Source: Candidatus Taylorbacteria bacterium (GTDB lineage Bacteria; Patescibacteriota; Minisyncoccia; Phycocordibacterales; HO2-43-120). Taken from it: a stretch of DNA of 38,090 nucleotides. The stretch covers positions 1 to 38,090 of the forward strand of contig JBDTMN010000001.1 of the NCBI GenBank assembly GCA_039934295.1, written 5' to 3'. Positions 22,250-28,807 of the stretch are shown in pieces; the stretch's first letter is position 1; the number at the start of each line of letters is the position of its first letter. The notes below the pieces were generated by a model, which saw only the letters and a list, made by a program, of their open reading frames with translations, searched no databases and was not told the DNA's origin. Position numbers and translations under genes: made by a program.

Positions 22250-22708
22250 TTATTTTCTCGTATAATACCCCGGCCAACATTTTGGACATTTAGGGTAGTT
22301 GCTACTTTTATAAAATGTATGTCCTCGACTGCACACGGTCATTTTCTCAATCTGTGCTTTTTTAATATTTTCTTTAACTTTAAATTTTACGATTTTACTT
22401 ATCAAACCGAGTGGTAGCGATTTATTGATTGGAAATTGTACCGAACCTTTGCCCTGTTTGTATTTTGAAAGTTCCTTTGCAAACTCCGCATGACCTCTCG
22501 GAGTTGCATAAAACCCGATGTGATTTTTGAATGCGGCAAAATAGACAAGAGAAATACCACCTAGTTTATATGCGGGCATCCCGTAGCTAATGCCTTCCTC
22601 GGTCTTCGGCGCAGCTTTTCTGATTGTTGCTCGCACACGCTTAAGGAGTACCTGTACATCTTTGGGATAGCTCGCTATATATGAATTTACGTCTTGATAT
22701 TTTTTCAT
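22250..22708 (-). CDS. DUF1801 domain protein with C-terminal zinc-ribbon-like tail
   Basis: 152 aa. Residues about 1-115 match the DUF1801/YdhG pattern: SYPKDVQVLLKRVRATIRKAAP, EEGISYGMPAYKLGG, YFAAFKNHIGFYATPRG, and KGSVQFPINKSLPLGLISKIVKF. The tail VCSRGHTFYKSS...CPKCWPGYY has C-x2-G-H ... C-x2-C spacing and is probably a small metal-binding ribbon. Function unknown. It is the first gene of the three-gene unit; no Shine-Dalgarno is seen. Confidence 0.88.
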   Translation of the reverse strand: MKKYQDVNSYIASYPKDVQVLLKRVRATIRKAAPKTEEGISYGMPAYKLGGISLVYFAAFKNHIGFYATPRGHAEFAKELSKYKQGKGSVQFPINKSLPLGLISKIVKFKVKENIKKAQIEKMTVCSRGHTFYKSSNYPKCPKCWPGYYTRK

Positions 22709-22733
22709 GTTCTAAACGCTGGCGATTGCGTAT

Positions 22734-22914
22734 TGTGGTCACAGATAATCTCCTCGCCGCCACTCGGAGATTTCCGCAATCTCAATTGTGGTCACGAATA
22801 AATTTCCTGACGGAAATTTTTCTCGACCCCAGCTCGTGGTTTTTGCCTTTCACAAAGCTTCAAACAAAAACATCACTGCGCTTTCCAAAAGCTATAAATC
22901 TTCCGCAGGGCAGA
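22734..22914 (-). repeat. 128-bp structured repeat, copy B (22787-22914), with an extra truncated unit (22734-22786)
   Basis: 22787-22914 matches copy A at 18805-18932 except for two bases. A further TTGTGGTCAC start lies at 22734-22743; after it a different hairpin (AATCTCC/GGAGATT, 22747-22771) occupies 52 bp before the motif recurs at 22786. So the repeat start was duplicated with replaced stem sequence, as in the tRNA-Ile array. In tRNA orientation it lies just after tRNA-Ala. Confidence 0.9.
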
Positions 22915-22928
22915 TATTTTGTCTTTTG

Positions 22929-23002
22929 TGGACCCTACAGGACTCGAACCTGCCACCTCCTCATTGCAAATGAGGCGCTCTAGCCAGATGAGCTAAGGGC
23001 CC
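22929..23002 (-). tRNA. tRNA-Ala (anticodon TGC)
   Basis: Acceptor GGGCCCT/AGGGTCC (with one G-T wobble at 3-70), D-arm GCTC/GAGC, anticodon stem CCTCA/TGAGG with loop TTTGCAA giving TGC, T-arm GCAGG-TTCGAGT-CCTGT, discriminator A, no encoded CCA. Its first ten bases double as the last codons of the GIY-YIG gene. Confidence 0.95.
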
Positions 23003-23232
23003 AGTTTCTTTTTTAACAATCTTCTTCCAGCCGCACTTTTGAAATACACTTCTCGAGCGCGCGCTTCTTCAAATGTAGCATATTCTTCCTTATACACAAC
23101 AGACAATTCTTTCATTTTTCTCGTGGATATTGTATGCCCCGATCTATGCTCATTTAACCGTCTTTGTAAATTTCCGGTATAACCCTTGTAAAATTTCCCA
23201 TCCTTATCTTTTAGAACATATACTGTAAACAT
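22993..23232 (-). CDS. GIY-YIG endonuclease-domain protein nested in a duplicated tRNA-Ala
   Basis: 79 aa, complete domain: FTVYVLKDKDGKFYKGYTGNLQRRLNEH gives the V-Y-V and Y-K-G positions with the conserved Arg, and FEEARAREVYFKSAAGRRLLKK the metal-binding Glu and basic end. Domains of this size act alone as nickases or nucleases, or are homing-type proteins. The ATG (23232-23230) consists of bases 38-40 of a copied tRNA-Ala 5' half, and the TAG stop consists of bases 8-10 of the intact tRNA-Ala, so both ends of the gene are tRNA sequence. This fits insertion of the gene into a tRNA with restoration of a full copy. Confidence 0.88.
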   Translation of the reverse strand: MFTVYVLKDKDGKFYKGYTGNLQRRLNEHRSGHTISTRKMKELSVVYKEEYATFEEARAREVYFKSAAGRRLLKKKLGP

Positions 23233-23306
23233 TGCAAATGAGGTGCTCCCCGCCCGACCGAACAGATTCGATCGTTCGGGCAGGTAGCCAGATGAGCTAA
23301 GGGCCC
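23230..23306 (-). pseudogene. Partial tRNA-Ala copy (bases 1-40) with palindrome in its D-arm
   Basis: In tRNA orientation GGGCCC...GAGCTC-type sequence starting at 23306 repeats the intact tRNA-Ala from base 1 to GGCTA, then a 36-nt palindrome, then GAGC and the anticodon stem-loop up to CAATG. Only one further substitution was noted (GCGCC to GCACC). It ends at the start codon of the GIY-YIG gene. Confidence 0.88.
23249..23284 (-). mobile_element. 36-nt palindromic element, copy 1 (in tRNA-Ala fragment)
   Basis: In tRNA orientation it begins CCTGCCCGAACG and ends TCGGTCGGGCGGG. It interrupts the D-arm of the partial tRNA exactly between GGCTA and GAGC, so the insertion is cleanly delimited by comparison with the intact tRNA. 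Confidence 0.85.
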
Positions 23307-23433
23307 AATAAAAAAAGTTAATTGAATTCTGGGCGTATCAAGGAGATTTTACATTATTTTGACCATATTGCAATTTTTTGTATAAGGCCACCCATCTCGT
23401 GCATTCTGCTTACTTTTAATATAAACTTCCATT

Positions 23434-24879
23434 ATGAAAAGTGACACTTTTCGTCCGACAGTCATAGTTATTTTTGGGGCGACAGGAAATCTGTTCAGGC
23501 AAAAACTCGTGCATGCTCTTTTTGACCTTTTTGAGGCGGGACATCTGCCTTCGCCTTTACGAATCGTGGGTTTTTCCCGAAAAGCGCTTTCGCATGAGGA
23601 GTTTAGAATGCAGATTAAGGAGCTTTTGATTGCAAAACATTCAGACTATTCAAAAGATGCATTGGAGGCATTTGTCTCCCTCGCTTCTTATGAAAAAGGA
23701 GACATACATGAGCTCGATACTTATATTCGCTTGTCGAAAATTTTAAGCGGAATAGACCACGACGCGGGAGTATGTATGAACAAGCTTTTTTATCTCGCAA
23801 CTGCTCCGGAGCTGTATCGGCCAATTTTGGAAAATCTTTCTGCTTCGGGCCTCACGATTCCTTGCGCTCCGGGTACGCCGGAAGAGAAAATGGCCTGGTC
23901 CCGCGTGCTTGTGGAGAAACCTTTCGGTGGAGACCAAATGGAAGCGGAGAAGCTCGATATGCTCTTGGGCAAACTGTTTTCGGAAGAGCAGATTTTCCGA
24001 ATTGACCACTATTTGGCGAAGGAGACAATTCAAAATATTCTGACTTTCCGCTTTTCGAACGGGCTTTTTGAGCCATTGTGGAACAGAGACAATATTGACA
24101 AAGTGGAAATCAAACTTTTGGAAAGTGGCCGAGGCAAAGTGGCGGAGCGGGGAAATTTTTATGACAACCTCGGCGCTCTTCGAGATGTCGGGCAGAATCA
24201 TCTTCTTTCCATGCTTGCCCTTGTTGCCATGGAAAATCCGGGAAGGCTTGACGGGGAAGCAGTGCGCGAAGCCCGTGTCAAAGTCTTGAAGGATGTCCGC
24301 CCGTTCGCAGGGAGGGTAGAGTCATATGCCTCTCGCGCTCAATATGAGGGGTATAGGAAAGAGCAGGGAGTCGCGTCGGACTCCACGACGGAGACGTATT
24401 TCAAGCTAAAAATGGAAATTAATAGCAAACGATGGAAAGGCGTGCCCATCTATCTTGAAGCTGGAAAGGAGCTTCCCGAGTCAAAATCTGAAATCATTAT
24501 TTATTTCAAAGAGCCGAAAGTCTGTATTTGTCCGCCGAACAGGGGAGAGCACAGCCATGAAAATGTTCTTACCTTCCGAATTCAGCCGAACGAAGGCATC
24601 TCGATTTTGTTTTGGGCGAAGCGCCCGGGGTTCGAGTTTGGCCTCGATACACAATCGCTTTCGTTTTCTTATCGGGATTCGGATTCGGAAAACCATCTTA
24701 TTCCCGACGCATACGAGCGAGTGCTCTTTGATTGCATTCGCGGAGACCAAACCCTCTTTTCTTCGACGGATGAAGTTAAAACAGAGTGGAAAATCATAAC
24801 TCCAATAGGGAAAGAGTGGCAGAAGATTCCGCTTTTGATATATAAAGCGGGGGAGCATCCACGCCAAATGATTATGTGA
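23434..24879 (+). CDS. zwf: Glucose-6-phosphate 1-dehydrogenase
   Basis: 481 aa. The NADP fold starts with IFGATGNLFRQKLVHALFDL, the G-A-x-G-(D/N)-L motif (Asn here in place of the usual Asp). VEKPFGGD and then FRIDHYLAKETIQNIL form the substrate and catalytic site (R-I-D-H-Y-L-x-K-E, catalytic His). NFYDNLGALRDVGQNHLLSMLALVAMENP is the second signature. The enzyme oxidises glucose-6-phosphate to phosphogluconolactone and makes NADPH. PGI/PMI 1 kb downstream would supply its substrate. TATAAA lies 8 nt before the ATG. Confidence 0.94.
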   Translation: MKSDTFRPTVIVIFGATGNLFRQKLVHALFDLFEAGHLPSPLRIVGFSRKALSHEEFRMQIKELLIAKHSDYSKDALEAFVSLASYEKGDIHELDTYIRLSKILSGIDHDAGVCMNKLFYLATAPELYRPILENLSASGLTIPCAPGTPEEKMAWSRVLVEKPFGGDQMEAEKLDMLLGKLFSEEQIFRIDHYLAKETIQNILTFRFSNGLFEPLWNRDNIDKVEIKLLESGRGKVAERGNFYDNLGALRDVGQNHLLSMLALVAMENPGRLDGEAVREARVKVLKDVRPFAGRVESYASRAQYEGYRKEQGVASDSTTETYFKLKMEINSKRWKGVPIYLEAGKELPESKSEIIIYFKEPKVCICPPNRGEHSHENVLTFRIQPNEGISILFWAKRPGFEFGLDTQSLSFSYRDSDSENHLIPDAYERVLFDCIRGDQTLFSSTDEVKTEWKIITPIGKEWQKIPLLIYKAGEHPRQMIM

Positions 24880-24908
24880 ACCAGCTGATATTTTAACTTT
24901 GAATTTCT

Positions 24909-25538
24909 ATGAAAATCATCGATATTTCACTTCCATTGGACAAACACACCCTGATTTACCCCGGGAATGTCGCTCTTACTGTCGAGGCTCATGCGACGAT
25001 GCCTGGGTCTGCGACGCATCTCTCCAAAATCACAATGGGCTCGCACACCGGCACTCACGTCGACGCTCCGTCGCACGCAATACTGGGTGCAAAGACGCTT
25101 GACCAGATTCCGCTTGAAACATTGGTCGGGCCGTGTAAAGTATTGGATTTTACGAGTTCCGCGGGAGCGATTAAAATTCAGGAGCTTAAAAAGAAGGGGG
25201 TAAAAGCGGGTGAGCGCATTCTCGCAAAAACACAAAATTCTTTGATTGGTTTCAAAGTTTTCCGCGAAGACTACGTGTATCTTGACGGAGATGCCGCGGA
25301 TTATCTTGCAGAGCTTGGAATCGCACTTTTCGGCATTGATTATCTTTCGATTAAACAGCGTGGGAGCTCGGACCATCGTCCCCATACGTCGCTTCTTTCA
25401 AAAAATATTCCCATTATCGAAGGGCTGAATCTCAAAGATGTCGAAGAAGGGGTGTACGAGCTTTTTTGTCTTCCGCTCAAATTTATCGGGCTCGAAGGAG
25501 CTCCGGCTCGCGTGATTCTTTTAGACAAGAAAAATTAA
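24909..25538 (+). CDS. Cyclase-family metal-dependent hydrolase (kynurenine formamidase-like)
   Basis: 209 aa. MGSHTGTHVDAPSHAI carries the H-x-G-T-H-x-D-A-P-x-H metal-binding motif that defines the cyclase/KynB family, and GIDYLSIKQRGSSDHRPHTSLL supplies the second conserved region. The N-terminus IDISLPLD and the end PLKFIGLEGAPARVILL are also typical. Substrates include N-formylkynurenine, isatin and polyketides; no tryptophan-degradation gene is near, so the role is open. It follows zwf by 29 bp and may share its transcript. Confidence 0.9.
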   Translation: MKIIDISLPLDKHTLIYPGNVALTVEAHATMPGSATHLSKITMGSHTGTHVDAPSHAILGAKTLDQIPLETLVGPCKVLDFTSSAGAIKIQELKKKGVKAGERILAKTQNSLIGFKVFREDYVYLDGDAADYLAELGIALFGIDYLSIKQRGSSDHRPHTSLLSKNIPIIEGLNLKDVEEGVYELFCLPLKFIGLEGAPARVILLDKKN

Positions 25539-25582
25539 TTCTTTCTTTTGCATCGGGCGATAGAAATAAATTTTTTAGCAAT

Positions 25583-25641
25583 CCACCCAATGCTAACTCT
25601 ACGCTGAAGCGCAGAGTTAGCATGGAGTTAGCGTTGGGTGG
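25583..25641. repeat. Nested inverted repeat after the cyclase gene
   Basis: ATGCTAACTCT pairs with AGAGTTAGCAT around CGCT/AGCG, and CCACCCAA outside pairs with TTGGGTGG. A further GGAGTTAGCG copy inside the right arm could pair alternatively with the left arm, giving two mutually exclusive stems. Confidence 0.82.
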
Positions 25642-25676
25642 CAATTAGAAATTTTTTGATATTTGCGGAAAAACTC

Positions 25677-25720
25677 CCCCGCCACTTTAAGCACGCTATA
25701 GCGTGCTTAAAGTGGCGGGG
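25677..25720. repeat. Perfect 44-bp palindrome
   Basis: Left arm CCCCGCCACTTTAAGCACGC-TA and right arm TA-GCGTGCTTAAAGTGGCGGGG are exact inverses with no loop. A purine-rich AGGAGGAAA-type tract (25738-25790) follows. The rest of the gap up to 26,009 holds no supported gene; a short plus-strand frame over the purine tract is low-complexity and rejected. Confidence 0.92.
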
Positions 25721-26009
25721 AAAAAGAGTAGTTTTTAAAAAGAGGAGGAAAGGAAAAAAGAGGAGTAAAAGAGGAGGAAAAGATGCGAAGATGGGCGGCT
25801 TATACATGGAGGCTTGTTAGACAATAATTAAGTGTTACCGAAAATCAGCATTTACATCATATTACTTCTCGTGAATTTTGCTCCACGAAAAAGTTCTTCT
25901 CTTGCTTTGAGTATTTGGTCATGAAGTATTTTAGGGTTGAGAGTTTCGTGAAATGCCTTCATCTTTGGGAGGTATACGAAAACCAATGGGCGGTATATAA
26001 TTACGCGTG

Positions 26010-26975
26010 ATGGAAGAAGCTATCCAAAAATTTGCAAAGCAGTTTACGTTTGAGCCGGAAATTGTAAATGCCGAGTCTCTCAAGCTTGCCAGAAAATTTT
26101 TGGTATGTGGCTTGGGCGGGTCGCACTTGGCGGTGGGGCTTCTCAAAATGAGAGAGCCCAGCATGGATATTTTTATTCATCGCGACTATGGTCTTCCAGG
26201 GCTTCTCGATGCTGACCTAAAGGAGAGGTTCTGCATCGCTTCTTCATATTCCGGCAATACCGAAGAGACTCTTGATTTTGCGGAAAAAGCCTTCGAGAAG
26301 GGTCTTCAAATCGCGGTGATAGCGACCGGCGGAAAACTTATCGATTTTGCAAAGAAACATGAGCTTCCGTACATCGTCATTCCCTCTACCGGTATTCAGC
26401 CCCGAATGGCCCTGGGATATGCGCTCAAGTCGCTTGTGAAATTGATGGGGCGGGAGGCTTTAAACGATGAGCTCACCTCACTTTCTCGAATTTTAAAGCC
26501 AGAAAGCCTTCGAAAGTCTGGAGAGGAGCTCGCTCTGAGCTTTGAAGGAAAAGTGCCAGTTATCTATACGTCCAATTCGAACAAAGAGATTGCTTACAAC
26601 TGGAAAATAAAATTTAATGAAACAGGAAAAATTCCCGCATTTTTTAATGTGTTTCCCGAGCTCAATCACAACGAGATGACCGGATTCGACGTCATTCCGT
26701 CCACAAAAGAGCTCTCGTCGAAATTCCATTTTTTTTTCATCGAAGACGCGTCGGATCATCCGAACATTTTGAAACGCATGAAAATATGTCGAGAACTCTT
26801 CGAAAAAAGAGGATTGCCTGTCACTATGATGGTTCTTGCCGGTAGCGCCACTTTTGAGAAGGTCTTCAATTCCTTGACTCTTGCCGACTGGACAGCATAT
26901 TATACCGCTCTCCATTATGGAGCCGAACCGGAACAAGTACCTATGGTGGAGGAGTTTAAAAAAATGATGCGTTAA
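26010..26975 (+). CDS. Bifunctional phosphoglucose/phosphomannose isomerase-like SIS protein
   Basis: 321 aa from the ATG at 26010, 8 nt after TATAAT (25996-26001). SIS domains: FLVCGLGGSHLAVGLL near the N-terminus, CIASSYSGNTEETL (the S-x-S-G-x-T/N-x-E phosphosugar site), and YIVIPSTGIQPRMALGY. The C-terminal half has PVIYTSNSNKEIAYNWKIKFNETGKIPAFFNVFPELNHNEMTGF, the hallmark of the archaeal/bacterial PGI/PMI family (active-site E-L-N-H-N-E). It interconverts glucose-6-P, fructose-6-P and mannose-6-P, and so links glycolysis, the zwf branch and cell-surface sugars. Confidence 0.92.
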   Translation: MEEAIQKFAKQFTFEPEIVNAESLKLARKFLVCGLGGSHLAVGLLKMREPSMDIFIHRDYGLPGLLDADLKERFCIASSYSGNTEETLDFAEKAFEKGLQIAVIATGGKLIDFAKKHELPYIVIPSTGIQPRMALGYALKSLVKLMGREALNDELTSLSRILKPESLRKSGEELALSFEGKVPVIYTSNSNKEIAYNWKIKFNETGKIPAFFNVFPELNHNEMTGFDVIPSTKELSSKFHFFFIEDASDHPNILKRMKICRELFEKRGLPVTMMVLAGSATFEKVFNSLTLADWTAYYTALHYGAEPEQVPMVEEFKKMMR

Positions 26976-27031
26976 TACCACACCATCTTGATTTACTAAG
27001 GGTGTTTGTCAAGGTGGTGCGGTGTCATAAA

Positions 27032-27256
27032 ATGTTCAAAGATTTCCTGATGAAAAAAATGGTGGAGTCCAAGCTTAAAGACGTTCCCGCTGAAGAGCAG
27101 ATGAAAATTATGGCGATGCTCAACAAAAATCCGGAGCTTTTTATGAAAGTTGCGAAAGAAATCAAAGAGAAAATGGACAAAGGAGCGGACCAAATGACGG
27201 CAAGCATGGAGGTGATGAAAACACACGAACAGGAGCTTCGTAAATTAGTGAACTAG
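27032..27256 (+). CDS. Small conserved-looking helical protein, unknown function
   Basis: 74 aa from the ATG at 27032 (MFKDFLMKKMVESKLKDVP); a start at 27002 is possible but overlaps the spacer after the PGI/PMI gene. The protein is all-helical and charged, with PAEEQMKIMAMLNKNPELFMKVAKEIKEKM and a C-terminal helix. The N-P-E-L-F pattern recalls short helical hairpins in other CPR small proteins, but I cannot name a family. It may share a transcript with PGI/PMI. A strong inverted word repeat follows. Confidence 0.65.
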   Translation: MFKDFLMKKMVESKLKDVPAEEQMKIMAMLNKNPELFMKVAKEIKEKMDKGADQMTASMEVMKTHEQELRKLVN

Positions 27257-27357
27257 TTGGTAGTCCATAGTTGTTAGTCAATAGTTTATAGAATCGAAAA
27301 GAATTAGAAAATTATCTCCTTAATCTTACTAAAGACTAACAACTATAGACTATCAAC
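27256..27357. repeat. Inverted word repeat GTTGGTAGTCC... / ...GACTATCAAC
   Basis: Left arm 27256-27279 and right arm 27334-27357 match at 22 of 24 positions when inverted; each arm is itself built of TAGT(T/C)-type words. The loop is 54 bp. The right arm ends 9 bp before the ATG of the next gene. This is the clearest case of the intergenic word-hairpin class. Confidence 0.88.
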
Positions 27358-27366
27358 TTTATACCT

Positions 27367-27948
27367 ATGACAAAAAAAGTCCTCGTCTTTCTTGGTCATC
27401 CCAACAACGAGAAAACGCTCTGCGGGTCTTTTGCCGATGCCTATGAGGAGGGTGCTCGAAAAGCCGGGTATGAGGTGAAGCGGATTAATTTGGGCGACCT
27501 CAAATTTGACCCGATTTTACACAAGGGCTACAAAGTTATTCAGGAGCTTGAGCCGGACTTAAAAATGGCGCAGGAAGCTTGGAAGTGGGCCGACCATATC
27601 GCCCTTTTTTATCCAAACTGGTTTATCACCATGCCCGCGCTCCTCAAAGGTTTTTTTGACCGCGTCTGGCTTCCGGGGTTTGCCTACCATTTTCTTCCTG
27701 GCCGATATTCGGGCTGGCAGCGGCTTCTTAAGGGACGGAGCGCGGACGTGATTATCACCATGGACGCGAATCCGTTTATCGAGAGACTTTTGTTTGGCGA
27801 CTTTAGCAATGAAATAAAGAATGGAATCATGGGCTTCGCCGGCATCTCGCCCGTGCGCGTTACCAAGGTTGGTCCGATGAAAGGCATTAATGATGAGCGC
27901 CACAAAATATGGCAGGCCAAAATGAAAAAATTAGGGAGCCGGTGTTAG
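27367..27948 (+). CDS. NAD(P)H-dependent quinone oxidoreductase, flavodoxin fold
   Basis: 193 aa. VLVFLGHPNNEKTLCGSFADAY is the N-terminal FMN/FAD phosphate loop of the NQO1/MdaB/KefF family (G-H-P); WADHIALFYPNWFITMPALLKGFFDRVWLPGFAY is the second signature (P-x-W...P-A-x-L-K-G-x-x-D-R). Such enzymes reduce quinones or drugs by two electrons using NAD(P)H in the cytosol. A link to the NADPH-producing zwf nearby is possible but unproven. Confidence 0.9.
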   Translation: MTKKVLVFLGHPNNEKTLCGSFADAYEEGARKAGYEVKRINLGDLKFDPILHKGYKVIQELEPDLKMAQEAWKWADHIALFYPNWFITMPALLKGFFDRVWLPGFAYHFLPGRYSGWQRLLKGRSADVIITMDANPFIERLLFGDFSNEIKNGIMGFAGISPVRVTKVGPMKGINDERHKIWQAKMKKLGSRC

Positions 27949-27985
27949 AAACTGGAGTACGATTTAATTCTATTACACAAAATAT

Positions 27986-28336
27986 ATGACTGAAATTTTT
28001 CCAGAAGAAAAAAATAAGAACACAGTTGAAGAAGTGGAGAACGGTATCCCAGCAGAGTTTATTAAGAAGGGGGAAGAGGTTAAAGATAAACTCAAAGTCG
28101 TAAGGGACGCCGAAGGACCTGTGTTATTTTTTGATTTAAATAAGAAATATATTGATGAGATGAAGGTTCGACTCGGTGGGCTCAATATTTACAAATATTA
28201 TCTCTACTACATTCTTATTGGGAGCACTCCATCGAATAGACTGTACCCGGTGAAGGAGTGTGATTTTCCGGGAGATGATTCAATAGAAGAATTTATTCGT
28301 ACCCGATACGAGAGACTTACTGGCAAGATGAACTAA
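27986..28336 (+). CDS. Hypothetical protein
   Basis: 116 aa. Charged N-terminus (MTEIFPEEKNKNTVEEVENG), a mixed centre with GPVLFFDLNKKYIDEMKVRLGGLNIYKYYLYYILIGSTP and a C-terminus with DDSIEEFIRTRYERLTGK. No signal peptide or membrane span. I do not recognise the family. It is followed by 163 bp without a supported gene before the csoR promoter. In that stretch a roughly 50-codon minus-strand frame (to about 28337) looks protein-like but has no start codon and may be a relic. Confidence 0.65.
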   Translation: MTEIFPEEKNKNTVEEVENGIPAEFIKKGEEVKDKLKVVRDAEGPVLFFDLNKKYIDEMKVRLGGLNIYKYYLYYILIGSTPSNRLYPVKECDFPGDDSIEEFIRTRYERLTGKMN

Positions 28337-28499
28337 ATTATTTTTTCATCTGATTTATGGACCATTCTTACCGCAGGGTCTTTGCCTACTATAGGCAATT
28401 TCTTCGAAAATATTGAATGAATTGCATGAGCAAAGCGGGCGTTTTCGAGAATTTTGGAACAAACAGAGAGGGAATTAATTTGAAAGCATGACTTACATG

Positions 28500-28529
28500 T
28501 TGACAGATAATACCCCTAGGGGGTATACT
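28500..28529 (+). promoter_or_regulatory. Promoter of the copper operon
   Basis: TTGACA (28500-28505), 18-bp spacer, TATACT (28524-28529); the csoR ATG follows 8 nt later, so the transcript is probably leaderless. Confidence 0.8.
28510..28526 (+). promoter_or_regulatory. CsoR operator
   Basis: ATACCCCTAGGGGGTAT is an almost perfect palindrome of the G-tract/C-tract type bound by CsoR/RcnR regulators. It fills the space between the -35 and -10 boxes and overlaps the -10, so the apo-repressor would block RNA polymerase and Cu(I) would release it. Confidence 0.85.
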
Positions 28530-28537
28530 TGTTCTAT

Positions 28538-28804
28538 ATGAAAAAAGATATAAAAGAGAGGGCAATGAAACGACTCAAAATAGTTGAAGGTCAGGTCAGG
28601 GGATTGCAGACCATGCTCGAAGAAGACGCATATTGTATCGATGTTATAACTCAAACATCCGCGGTCAAGCAGGCTCTTTCCGGCATCGAGGATGCCCTCA
28701 TGGAGAATCATTTAGGGACATGTGTAGTTCACCAGATGAAAAAGAGCAAGGAAAAAAAGGCTGTAGATGAAATTCTTAAAGTGTATCGCCTCAAGCGCAA
28801 ATAA
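28538..28804 (+). CDS. csoR: Copper-sensing transcriptional repressor CsoR
   Basis: 88 aa from the ATG at 28538. The all-helical CsoR/FrmR fold is evident: RLKIVEGQVRGLQTMLEEDAYCIDVITQTSAVKQAL, then ENHLGTCV. Cys33, His58 and Cys62 form the Cu(I)-binding C-H-C triad typical of CsoR rather than RcnR or FrmR. An upstream in-frame TTG overlaps the -10 box and is rejected. The operator sits in its own promoter, and copA follows by 3 bp, so it autoregulates the copper operon. Confidence 0.95.
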   Translation: MKKDIKERAMKRLKIVEGQVRGLQTMLEEDAYCIDVITQTSAVKQALSGIEDALMENHLGTCVVHQMKKSKEKKAVDEILKVYRLKRK

Positions 28805-28807
28805 ATC

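Noticed and set aside
22929-23306. Group I intron in tRNA-Ala
   Set aside because: An anticodon-arm insertion with a nuclease gene suggests one, but the insert is only the GIY-YIG frame with no room for an intron core, and the intact tRNA is present separately.
25638-25820. 60-codon plus-strand frame after the cyclase gene
   Set aside because: It reads through the 44-bp palindrome and a purine tract, giving low-complexity Lys/Arg sequence; no start signal.
28337-28495. Minus-strand protein-like frame of about 50 codons (KILENARFAHAIHSIFSKKL, then PIVGKDPAVRMVHK)
   Set aside because: No usable start codon and a stop just upstream; at best a relic. Noted in the neighbouring entry.
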